A DNA stretch of 39,495 bases from Streptomyces sp. T39. GTDB lineage: Bacteria; Actinomycetota; Actinomycetes; Streptomycetales; Streptomycetaceae. Positions 1 to 6,762 of the stretch are shown in pieces; the stretch's first letter is position 1; every line of letters begins with the position of its first letter. Where the stretch lies: assembly GCF_008042045.1 (NCBI RefSeq), contig NZ_RDBP01000037.1:337734-377228 (forward strand), read 5' to 3'. The notes under the pieces are model-generated. The model was not told the DNA's origin. It saw only the letters and a program-made list of their open reading frames with translations, and made no database searches. A program made the position numbers and the translations under genes.

Positions 1-26
1 ACCCCGGGGCAACCGCGGCATCCGGG

Positions 27-108
27 ACGCCCCGGGCCCGGACGGACCCAGGGCGTGCTGCCAAAGCACGCCCCGGGCCCGGACGGATCCAGAGCGTGCT
101 GCGAAAGC
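27..108. repeat. Two-copy 41-bp tandem repeat
   Basis: Copies at 27-67 and 68-108 differ at three of 41 positions. Each begins ACGCCCCGGGCCCGGACGGA and ends GCAAAGC-like or GCGAAAGC-like. The junction between the copies builds the hairpin at 51-73. The repeat lies just past the 3' end of the nucleotidase gene. Confidence 0.85.
51..73. terminator. Hairpin past the nucleotidase 3' end
   Basis: GGGCGTGCT (51-59) and AGCACGCCC (65-73) form a perfect 9-bp stem with a 5-nt loop. It lies 65 bp beyond the stop codon of the leftward nucleotidase gene. There is no U-run, which is normal for Streptomyces terminators. It could also serve a gene to the left of the window. Confidence 0.6.
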
Positions 109-137
109 CCCGCCTGCCCAGCGACGCCCGGGACGCC

Positions 138-1946
138 CTAGAAGACCGGCACACCCTCCCGGGTCAGCCGCCAGCCCACCGACGCGAACGCGGCCGGATC
201 GATCGTCCCCTCGGCCTGCACCCAGCCGATGATCGTGTTCCGGATCTCCTCCGAGTTCGCCCACAACTGCGGCGCCCCCGCCACATGCGGGAAGTTCCCC
301 CCACCGCTCGCCCGGTAGTTGTTCACCGCCAGCACGAACCGCGCCGCCGGATCCACCGGCGCACCCTCGAAGGTCAGATCCACGATCCGCGACCCCGCCG
401 GCCGCGAGATGTCGATGTCGTACACCAGACCCGACACCGCGTCGTAGTTGTAGTCCGGCGTCCCGCCCGCGTTCGTCAGCTGCGCCGTGTCCACCGGCGC
501 ACCCGGAGCCGTGCGCACGAAGTACCGCGCCGAGAACTCCAGATAGTCCTTCAGCTGCGCACCCGTCAGCAGCCGCGCCTCCAGCGTGTTCTCGAAGACG
601 TACAGGCCCGCCGCATCCCGGATCGTCACCTCACCCGCGGGGATCGCCGCCGTACGCGAGAAGCACGACGCCTGCGACAGCACCGGAAGCGCCCCGTACT
701 CCCCGCCCGCCAGCGCCGCCCGCACCGTCTCGGTCTGCACATGGTTGATCAGATCGATGATCGGCTCGTCCCTCCACGCGGCCTCCGCCGTCGTCATCGC
801 CGCCACCGACGTGCCGATCACCTGGTTGACGTACGCCACCACCTTCCGGTGCTCGTCACCCAGCAGCCCCACGATCCGCGGATCCTCGTCCACCGCGTTC
901 GAGTTCAGCACCTGCGCGCCCACCCGCTCCACCGTCCACCGGCCCCGGCCCCACACCAGGTCGAAGTCGAACAGCGTCAGACGCTGCCCCCACTTCAGCG
1001 GCTCCGACAGCACCACCTGCGCACCCGTCTCCTTGTTGGTGACGAAGTGCTCCGCGATCTCCGTGTGCGCATGACCCACCAGAATCGCGTCGATCCCCGG
1101 CACCTGCTCGGCCACCAGACCCGCCGCGTTCTCCACGTACGGCAACTGGTCCCCGTACGACGACGTACCGCTCGACCCCGAGTGCGCGGACACGATCACC
1201 ACGTCCGCACCCATCGACCGCAGCCGCGGCACCCACTTCGCCGCCTGCTCCTCCAGCCCCGGGAACACCATCCGGCCGCCGACGTTCTGCTTGTCCCAGA
1301 TCGCGATCCCCGGATTCGTCAGCCCCAGCACCGCCACCCGCACATCACGCCCGTGCGGAGTGCGCAGCCGGTGCATGCTGTACGGCGCGAACGCCGGGCG
1401 CAGCGTCTTCGCGTCCAGCGCGTTCGCCCCCAGCAACGGGAAGTCGCACTGCTCCTCGAACTTCCGCAGTACCGGGATGCCGTAGTTGAACTCGTGGTTC
1501 CCGAGCGCCGCGGCGTCGTAGCCGATGGCGTTCATCGCCTGCGCCATCGGGTGCACCGGACCCCGCCGCGCCGTGATCGGGTCCACCTTGGCGTAGTAGT
1601 ACGACAACTGCGTGCCCTGGATGGTGTCACCGGCGTCGATGAGCAGGGTGTTGCCCCGGCCCCGCTCCGCCCGCACGCGGTCCACCAGGGTGGAGATCTT
1701 GGCCAGACCCACATCGTTGTGCGCCTTGTCGTCGAACTCCCTGTCCGTGAAGTAGTCCCAGTTGAAGACGTTCCCGTGCAGATCGGTCGTCCCCATCACG
1801 GTGAAGGAGTACCGCTTCGGCCCACGGCCCGGGCCCTGCTCCCGCACCCCGGCCGCCGCCGCGGGCGCGGCGGCGCTTCCGGCGATGGCCGCACCGGCCC
1901 CGGCGGCGGCCGACCTCTCCAGGAACTTCCTGCGGTTCAACGGCAT
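138..1946 (-). CDS. Tat-exported bifunctional metallophosphatase / 5'-nucleotidase
   Basis: This 602-aa protein should hydrolyse nucleoside monophosphates, or 2',3'-cyclic phosphates, outside the membrane for phosphate and nucleoside scavenging. The N-terminus carries a twin-arginine signal (NRRKFLERS at residues 4-12, then an Ala-rich h-region to about residue 32). The metallophosphatase domain starts near residue 46 with the metal-binding D55-x-H57 of TTDLHGN. GDTIQG and GNHEFNYG motifs follow, and GHAHTE lies further on. The C-terminal half matches the 5'-nucleotidase substrate domain. The length is normal for the family and there is no LPxTG anchor. The ATG at 1946 is preceded by GAGGAGA at about 7 nt. 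Part of this gene (1309-1426) is duplicated in inverted orientation at 2027-2144. Confidence 0.93.
   Translation of the reverse strand: MPLNRRKFLERSAAAGAGAAIAGSAAAPAAAAGVREQGPGRGPKRYSFTVMGTTDLHGNVFNWDYFTDREFDDKAHNDVGLAKISTLVDRVRAERGRGNTLLIDAGDTIQGTQLSYYYAKVDPITARRGPVHPMAQAMNAIGYDAAALGNHEFNYGIPVLRKFEEQCDFPLLGANALDAKTLRPAFAPYSMHRLRTPHGRDVRVAVLGLTNPGIAIWDKQNVGGRMVFPGLEEQAAKWVPRLRSMGADVVIVSAHSGSSGTSSYGDQLPYVENAAGLVAEQVPGIDAILVGHAHTEIAEHFVTNKETGAQVVLSEPLKWGQRLTLFDFDLVWGRGRWTVERVGAQVLNSNAVDEDPRIVGLLGDEHRKVVAYVNQVIGTSVAAMTTAEAAWRDEPIIDLINHVQTETVRAALAGGEYGALPVLSQASCFSRTAAIPAGEVTIRDAAGLYVFENTLEARLLTGAQLKDYLEFSARYFVRTAPGAPVDTAQLTNAGGTPDYNYDAVSGLVYDIDISRPAGSRIVDLTFEGAPVDPAARFVLAVNNYRASGGGNFPHVAGAPQLWANSEEIRNTIIGWVQAEGTIDPAAFASVGWRLTREGVPVF
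1309..1426. repeat. 118-bp inverted repeat, arm inside the nucleotidase gene
   Basis: The reverse complement of this stretch is identical, base for base, to 2027-2144. It encodes the nucleotidase segment NALDAKTLRPAF through LGLTNPG in the intact gene, so this arm is the source copy. The spacer between the arms is 600 bp. Confidence 0.92.
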
Positions 1947-2026
1947 GTTCGTCTCCTCGGTTCACGTGCACAACGCGCGTAGATAATGGCGCAGCACCCC
2001 CTCGGTGCGGAAGGCTTCCCCCGTAC

Positions 2027-2144
2027 CGAACGCGCTGGACGCGAAGACGCTGCGCCCGGCGTTCGCGCCGTACAGCATGCACCGGCTGCGCACTCCGCAC
2101 GGGCGTGATGTGCGGGTGGCGGTGCTGGGGCTGACGAATCCGGG
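2027..2144. repeat. 118-bp inverted repeat, displaced copy upstream of the SIMPL remnant
   Basis: This is a perfect copy of the reverse complement of 1309-1426. Identity begins at CGAACGCG and stops abruptly at CCGGG. The next base on the right, 2145, leads directly into sequence coding for a SIMPL-domain protein. The copy reads the nucleotidase segment on the + strand, but in a frame unrelated to the SIMPL frame. Confidence 0.92.
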
Positions 2145-2147
2145 CCC

Positions 2148-2801
2148 CCACCGCCCCGCGTCCACGTCCGCGGCGAGGCCCGGCTCGAACGCGACCCCGA
2201 GATCGCCACCATCGCCGTCCAGGCAGGCGCCCGCGGCAAGGACCGCCGTACCGCACTCGACGACCTCACCCGGCGCAACACCACCGTCCTCGACCTGATC
2301 AGGTCCTACGGCGACGCCGTCGAGAACATCTCCACCGGAGCCTTCTCCATCAGCCCCGAACTCGGCCAGCACGGCCGCGGCGAACGCGTCCGCGCCTACC
2401 ACGGCACTGTCCACACCACCGCCGTACTCACCGACTTCACCGCACTCGGCGAACTCACCACCCGCCTCGCCGACCTCGAACTCACCACCGTCACCGGCCC
2501 CTGGTGGGCCCTGCGCCCCGACTCGCCCGTCCACGCCGAAGCCCGGCGCGCCGCCGTCCACGACGCCGTCAGCCGCGCCCGCGAATACGCCGACGCCCTC
2601 GGCAGCAGCCTCGACACCCTCCTCGAACTCGCCGACACGGGCACCGAGGACCCCTTCGGCTCCCCGTCCGGCACCCTGCGCGCCTTCGGCGGCCCCGCGA
2701 CCACCGAAACCGCACCCGCCCTTGACCTCGAACCCCAGCGCCAGACCGTGTTCGCGCAGCTCACCGCCCGCTTCACCATCACCCCGCCGCGGCTCCGGTG
2801 A
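2148..2801 (+). pseudogene. SIMPL (DUF541) domain protein, start lost
   Basis: The frame from 2148 to the TGA at 2799-2801 gives about 217 residues with no internal stop. It begins PPPRVHVRGEARLERDPEIA and later has TALDDLTRRN, HGRGERVRAYHGTV and GPWWALRPDSPVH. This is the pattern I know from Streptomyces SIMPL-domain proteins of roughly 230 aa, so only about the first ten residues are missing. Going upstream, the frame meets a TGA at 2106-2108, and there is no ATG, GTG or TTG between that stop and the SIMPL body. The missing 5' end is exactly where the 118-bp inverted nucleotidase copy sits. I read it as a gene recently beheaded by that insertion or rearrangement. An internal start giving a shortened protein cannot be excluded. 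Confidence 0.8.
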
Positions 2802-2818
2802 TTACCTTCCCGCATCGC

Positions 2819-2846
2819 GCCGCGAAACCCGTGGGCGCTTCGCGGC
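2819..2846. terminator. Hairpin after the SIMPL remnant
   Basis: GCCGCGAA (2819-2826) pairs with TTCGCGGC (2839-2846) across a 12-nt loop, 17 bp past the SIMPL stop. The rest of 2847-3079 shows no gene that I can support. A promoter for the secreted pair is expected there, but I could not assign one. Confidence 0.5.
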
Positions 2847-3079
2847 TCTTCGATGCCGAGTCTCGTATGTACGACGGCTGTCCGAAAACTGATAAAGGCG
2901 TCCAGAATTGCGCCCTCCCGATGCGTGAGCAGGAAGGCTTTCAGCCTCACTTCTCACTTCAGGTCAACAGACCTCATGTCTCGCTCAAATCCGAACGATC
3001 GGCGAGCGGGGAATAGGTCGTTGTGCCATGCTCGTCGGCGTCCGGAAAAAGAACTGATCCGTCAGGAAGGATTTTCTTG

Positions 3080-3496
3080 ATGAAAAGTTGGGGTCGACGA
3101 ATAGCGGTCCTCGCCGCCGCACCTGCGCTTGCCCTCGGTGTAAGTGGCGAGGCGATGGCGTACAGCGGCAACACCTGGGTGTACCTCAACAACTCCAGCG
3201 CGCCGAATGGTTACTCGGCCGCGATGGTGCATGTGGACGACGGCGACCTCTTCCGTGTGTACGACAACTTCTCCGACGGTCGCGGAGTGCGGGGTTACCT
3301 CGACATCCTGAAGCCCGAGGAGGGTGGCTACGTTCGGGTGCACTCCTCGTACAACGGCAACGGCTACATCTCGTACAGCCAGTTTCCGTACGACGTCGTA
3401 TCCACCAGGACGTATCGCATGAAGGTGTGCACCGTCGACGGAATGGAAGACTCGACGCCGGCGGCCTGTTCCTCCTGGGTTCGGTTCTCGGAGTGA
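3080..3496 (+). CDS. Small secreted protein of unknown function, copy A
   Basis: This 138-aa precursor has a Sec signal: MKSWGRR, a hydrophobic run AVLAAAPALALG, and an A-x-A site after residue 27 (GEAMA/YSG). The mature chain of about 111 aa is rich in Tyr, Gly, Ser and Asn (NTWVYLNNSSAPNGYSAAM, RVYDNFSDGRGVRGY, SSYNGNGYISYSQF), which suggests beta-structure. Its only two cysteines are near the C-terminus (KVC...AAC), compatible with one disulfide. The ATG at 3080 follows AGGAAGGA at about 9 nt; an in-frame upstream ATG at 3023 would spoil the signal peptide. I do not recognise the family. A close paralogue follows 63 bp downstream, so the two are probably co-transcribed. Confidence 0.82.
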   Translation: MKSWGRRIAVLAAAPALALGVSGEAMAYSGNTWVYLNNSSAPNGYSAAMVHVDDGDLFRVYDNFSDGRGVRGYLDILKPEEGGYVRVHSSYNGNGYISYSQFPYDVVSTRTYRMKVCTVDGMEDSTPAACSSWVRFSE

Positions 3497-3559
3497 TCCG
3501 GCGTAATCCGCCCTGCCCTGAATTCGCACCAATTCCTCTCTGTCAGTGAAGGAGTCCTT

Positions 3560-3970
3560 GTGTTGAAATCGTGGATCGCGCGTGCGTCCGTGCTGGTCGC
3601 CGCACCGGCACTCGCCCTCGGTGCAAGTGGCGAGGCGATGGCGTACAGCGGCAACACCTGGGTGTACCTCAACAACTCCAGCGCCCCGAACGGCTACTCG
3701 GCCGCGATGGTGCATGTCGACGACGGTGACCTCTTCCGGGTGTACGACAACTATGCGGACGGCTACGGTGTCCGTGGCTACCTGGAGGTCAATACGAGTG
3801 GATGGGTGCAGCTGCACTCCTCGTACAACGGCAAGGGCTACATCAGCTACTCGCAGTTCGAGCGGGATGTGGTGGGCAACAATTCCTACCGGATCAAGGT
3901 CTGCACCTTCAGCGGCATAGAGGACACCAGCCCCAGCGCCTGCTCAGGGTGGAAGTACTTCCAGGAGTAG
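3560..3970 (+). CDS. Small secreted protein of unknown function, copy B
   Basis: This 136-aa paralogue of the gene just upstream starts at GTG 3560 after GAAGGAG. The signal peptide (MLKSWIARASVLVAAPALALG, cut after GEAMA) and the first 40 mature residues are almost unchanged from copy A, also at DNA level. The middle differs: the DILKPEEGGYVRV loop of copy A is replaced by the shorter EVNTSGWVQL. Two cysteines are conserved (KVC...SAC). The pattern is a recent tandem duplication with a conserved N-terminal half and a diverging central loop. It is presumably extracellular. Its role is unknown, and I see no toxin, enzyme or wall-anchor motif. Confidence 0.82.
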   Translation: MLKSWIARASVLVAAPALALGASGEAMAYSGNTWVYLNNSSAPNGYSAAMVHVDDGDLFRVYDNYADGYGVRGYLEVNTSGWVQLHSSYNGKGYISYSQFERDVVGNNSYRIKVCTFSGIEDTSPSACSGWKYFQE

Positions 3971-4035
3971 GTACGCTGCCGCGGTCCGCGCCGGTGCGAA
4001 CGTGACGTGGATGCAGTGGCTCTTCACCCATGCGG

Positions 4036-4069
4036 CTCGACGGCCCACCGGGAACGGCGGGCCGTCGAG
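4036..4069 (+). terminator. Terminator of the secreted protein pair
   Basis: CTCGACGGCCC (4036-4046) and GGGCCGTCGAG (4059-4069) form a perfect 11-bp stem with a 12-nt loop, 66 bp past the stop of copy B. Confidence 0.7.
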
Positions 4070-4200
4070 GCGCATGCACCCGTGGTCGCTCCGTCCCCTT
4101 TGCCGCGTGTCCGTGAGTCGGTCGGCACGCGATCCCGATCAGGTTCGGCAACCTGCCCGTCCGCTCATCGGAGCGGCCTGCCGCACAATCCAACACTTGT

Positions 4201-4227
4201 CAACAACCCTTCATTGAATGGTTGTTG
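4201..4227. promoter_or_regulatory. 27-bp near-perfect dyad upstream of pyk
   Basis: Arms CAACAACC (4201-4208) and GGTTGTTG (4220-4227) enclose TTCA-T-TGAA. Only positions 9 and 19 break the symmetry. It is AT-richer than its surroundings and ends 54 bp upstream of the pyk start codon, as expected for a repressor or activator operator. The binding protein is unknown. Confidence 0.6.
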
Positions 4228-4268
4228 AGCAGTCACGCTAAGCCGATCTGCTACCCGCGGGTAAGCCG

Positions 4269-4274
4269 TAGGCT
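4269..4274 (+). promoter_or_regulatory. -10 box placing pyk transcription start at its ATG
   Basis: TAGGCT lies six bases before the ATG at 4281, so initiation about 7 nt downstream would begin at the start codon itself. There is no Shine-Dalgarno sequence before this ATG. Both facts point to a leaderless mRNA, which is common in Streptomyces. No good -35 is visible, which would fit an activator acting from the dyad. Confidence 0.5.
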
Positions 4275-4280
4275 CGAACC

Positions 4281-5708
4281 ATGCGCCGAGCAAAGATCGT
4301 CTGTACCCTGGGCCCCGCCACCGACACATACGACCAGATCAAAGCCCTGGTCGAAGCCGGAATGGACATCGCCCGACTCAACCTCAGCCACGGCAGCTAC
4401 GCCGAACACGAGGAAAGATTCCGGCACGTCCGCAAGGCCGCCGAGGAAACCCGCCGCAGCGTCGGCATCCTCGCCGACCTTCAAGGCCCGAAGATCCGCC
4501 TCGGCCGCTTCCGCGAAGGACCCGTACTTCTCGAACGCGGCGATGAATTCACCATCACCGTGGAAGACATCGAAGGCGACCGCCACACCTGCGGCACCAC
4601 CTACAGCGGACTCGCCGACGACGTCACCCGCGGCGAACGCATCCTCGTCGACGACGGCAAGGTCGCCCTCGAAGTCACCGACATCGACGGCCCCCGCGTC
4701 CGCACCGTCGTCGTCGAAGGCGGCATGGTCTCCGACCACAAGGGCCTCAACCTCCCCGGCGTCGCCGTCTCCGTCCCCGCCCTCTCCGAGAAGGACGTCG
4801 AAGACCTCCGCTGGGCCCTGCGCACCGGCGCCGACATCATCGCCCTCTCCTTCGTCCGCAACGGCCACGACATCGAGGACGTCCACCGCGTCATGGACGA
4901 GGAAGGCCGCCGCGTCCCCGTCATCGCCAAGGTCGAGAAGCCCCAGGCCGTCGACAGCATCGACGACATCGTCGCCGCCTTCGACGGCATCATGGTCGCC
5001 CGCGGCGACCTCGGCGTGGAAATGCCGCTCGAACAGGTCCCCATCGTCCAGAAGCGCGCCGTCAAACTCGCCAAGCGCAACGCCAAGCCGGTCATCGTCG
5101 CCACCCAGATGCTCGACTCGATGATCGACAACAGCCGCCCCACCCGCGCCGAGGCGTCCGACGTCGCCAACGCCGTCATCGACGGCACCGACGCGGTGAT
5201 GCTCTCCGGCGAGACCAGCGTCGGCAAGTACCCGGTCGAGACCGTCCGCACCATGAGCCGCATCGTCGAGGCGGCCGAGGAGGACGTCCTCGCCAAGGGC
5301 CTGCCGCCGCTCACCGAGCGGAACAAGCCCCGCACCCAGGGCGGCGCCGTCGCCCGGGCGGCCGCCGAGATGGGCGACTTCCTCGGCGCCAAGTTCCTCG
5401 TCGCCTTCACCCAGTCCGGCGACACCGTCCGCCGCCTCTCCCGCTACCGCTCCCCGATCCCCCTCCTCGCCTTCACCCCGGACCCGGCCACCCGCGCCCA
5501 GCTCAACCTCACCTGGGGCGTCGAGACCTTCCTCGGCCCCCACGTCGACTCCACCGACGCGATGGTCGCCCAGGTCGACGAGGAACTCCTGCGCATCGGC
5601 CGCTGCCGGAAGGGCGACATCGTCGTCATCACGGCCGGCTCCCCGCCCGGTGTCGCCGGCTCGACCAACCTGGTGCGCGTCCACCACATCGGCGAGAGCG
5701 TGGGGTAG
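4281..5708 (+). CDS. pyk: Pyruvate kinase
   Basis: This 475-aa enzyme catalyses phosphoenolpyruvate + ADP to pyruvate + ATP, the last step of glycolysis, in the cytoplasm. Signatures in order: N-terminal RRAKIVCTLGPA; LNLSHG; catalytic K217 in the IAKVEKPQAV motif; the Mg/PEP-binding stretch MVARGDLGVE near residue 238; and ATQMLDSM...RPTRAEASDVANAV with MLSGETSVGKYP. The length is normal for a bacterial type II enzyme. There is no ribosome binding site, so the transcript is probably leaderless. The stop is only 9 bp from the end of the convergent HTH/LAGLIDADG-like gene, with no separate terminator. Context resembles pyk1 of S. coelicolor, next to the ANTAR regulator and the liv operon. Confidence 0.97.
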   Translation: MRRAKIVCTLGPATDTYDQIKALVEAGMDIARLNLSHGSYAEHEERFRHVRKAAEETRRSVGILADLQGPKIRLGRFREGPVLLERGDEFTITVEDIEGDRHTCGTTYSGLADDVTRGERILVDDGKVALEVTDIDGPRVRTVVVEGGMVSDHKGLNLPGVAVSVPALSEKDVEDLRWALRTGADIIALSFVRNGHDIEDVHRVMDEEGRRVPVIAKVEKPQAVDSIDDIVAAFDGIMVARGDLGVEMPLEQVPIVQKRAVKLAKRNAKPVIVATQMLDSMIDNSRPTRAEASDVANAVIDGTDAVMLSGETSVGKYPVETVRTMSRIVEAAEEDVLAKGLPPLTERNKPRTQGGAVARAAAEMGDFLGAKFLVAFTQSGDTVRRLSRYRSPIPLLAFTPDPATRAQLNLTWGVETFLGPHVDSTDAMVAQVDEELLRIGRCRKGDIVVITAGSPPGVAGSTNLVRVHHIGESVG

Positions 5709-5717
5709 CGGGGCCCT

Positions 5718-6482
5718 TCAGTGCTTCGGCCCGACATGCGCGTCCATCAGCGCCACGGACGCGCGTCGGGCCACCGAGACGCTGTACGGCCGCCCGCCGC
5801 GCACGCACGTGCGCCACTCGACCCCGAGCGCGTCGAGCGTGTCCGTGTACAGGCGCCGGATGTCGTCGGACACATTGGTGAAGAAGTACCGCGGGTACGT
5901 GTAGCGCTTCACCTCCCCGCCCACCACCCGCGTCGTCCAGTTCATGTTCCGGCACCCGTCCGAATGCACCAGCCCGCGCACGAACTCCCAGCGCCATGCG
6001 TCCACGATCTCCTGCTGCCAGGGTTCGAGGACGATGCGGCGGTCGTGCTTCCTGCCGGGGCCGTGCTGGGGGAAGAGGCACGGCCAGTGCTTGCTGTACG
6101 ACGTCACGTACTGGCATCCCTGACGGCGTACCAGGCCGACCCGGTTGCCGGGACGCACGGCGCGGACGGCCTCGGCGCACGCGGCGATCAGCCCGGGCCA
6201 GGCATCGGCGCAGGCGATGCGGAGAAGGTAGACGCCACGGGGCGAGGCGGAGAGGCAGCCGTCGCCGAGGTACAGGCCGAGCAGATAGGCGTACGCAGCC
6301 GGGGGCGGCTCAGTGCCCGACTGGCACCGTGAACAGAAGATCTCAGGGCGCAGGGGCGCGGGACGGGCTTGCCAGGAGCGCAGTGCCGACCGGGAGACGT
6401 CGAGTTCTCCGCTCACGGAATTCAGGCTGCGGCCCTGGGAGAGGAGGCTCAGCGCCCGCTCTCGCATATGGATGTCGTACAC
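5718..6482 (-). CDS. HTH / LAGLIDADG endonuclease-like protein
   Basis: The first 35 or so residues from MRERAL form a helix-turn-helix (ALSLLSQGRSLNSVSGELDVSRSALRSW). A CxxC follows (FCSRC). Two LAGLIDADG-like helices come next: YLLGLYLGDG, with acidic D69, and FVRGLVHSDG, with D170 (numbered from MRERAL at 6467). Two such helices about 100 residues apart match a monomeric homing-endonuclease fold. Relatives in Streptomyces are usually annotated as transcriptional regulators or hypothetical proteins. There is no intein or intron around it, so it is free-standing. The start is uncertain: GTG 6482, ATG 6497 and ATG 6467 are all in frame and none has a strong ribosome binding site. It lies convergent to pyk and 110 bp from a tRNA gene. 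DNA binding is likely; cleavage is inference. Confidence 0.8.
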   Translation of the reverse strand: MYDIHMRERALSLLSQGRSLNSVSGELDVSRSALRSWQARPAPLRPEIFCSRCQSGTEPPPAAYAYLLGLYLGDGCLSASPRGVYLLRIACADAWPGLIAACAEAVRAVRPGNRVGLVRRQGCQYVTSYSKHWPCLFPQHGPGRKHDRRIVLEPWQQEIVDAWRWEFVRGLVHSDGCRNMNWTTRVVGGEVKRYTYPRYFFTNVSDDIRRLYTDTLDALGVEWRTCVRGGRPYSVSVARRASVALMDAHVGPKH

Positions 6483-6591
6483 AAGCCCGATCATCACGAG
6501 TGACCCGGAAGCAATCGGCGGGGACGGCGGGGGACCACACGATCACCTGAAAGACAGGCGAAATTCCGTGACCTTGGAATTGAAGGTAATG

Positions 6592-6666
6592 TGCCCCGGG
6601 TCGGATTCGAACCGACACTGTATGGGTTTTGAATCCATTGCCTGCTGCCAGTTGGGCTACCGGGGC
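6592..6666 (-). tRNA. tRNA with anticodon CAA (nominal Leu), class I body
   Basis: The 75-nt cloverleaf on the minus strand has a perfect 7-bp acceptor stem (GCCCCGG/CCGGGGC) with discriminator A73, T8, and a D-arm with A14 and G18G19. The anticodon stem ATGGA/CCCAT has an A31-C39 mismatch. The 7-nt loop TTCAAAA puts CAA at 34-36 (plus-strand TTG at 6629-6631). The variable loop ACAGT is only 5 nt. The T-arm GTCGG-TTCGAAT-CCGAC is perfect. CCA is not encoded. CAA would decode UUG (Leu), but bacterial leucine tRNAs normally have a long variable arm. It could be an unusual Leu isoacceptor, a tRNA charged by another enzyme, or a degenerate copy. Confidence 0.85.
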
Positions 6667-6762
6667 TCACGGAATCGAAGGTTTAGCCAGATGCCGTGCG
6701 CACCACCTTACCGCAGCTAGGTAGGCTCGTGGGGAGCACCCTGCCTTGAAACGAGGAGTCCC

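Larger units (their letters stand above)
3971..4280. other. Intergenic region between the secreted pair and pyk
   Basis: The 310 bp contain the terminator of the secreted pair (4036-4069), the dyad at 4201-4227 and the pyk -10 box (4269-4274). I see no supported gene in it. Confidence 0.7.

Noticed and set aside
4198..4221. A second damage-type promoter upstream of pyk (TTGTCAACA)
   Set aside because: No TAnnnT box follows at the required 8-bp gap; the TTGTCA is part of the neighbourhood of the dyad.
5718..6666. Integrated mobile element at the tRNA
   Set aside because: No integrase, excisionase or direct repeat of the tRNA 3' end was seen between the HTH/LAGLIDADG gene and the tRNA.
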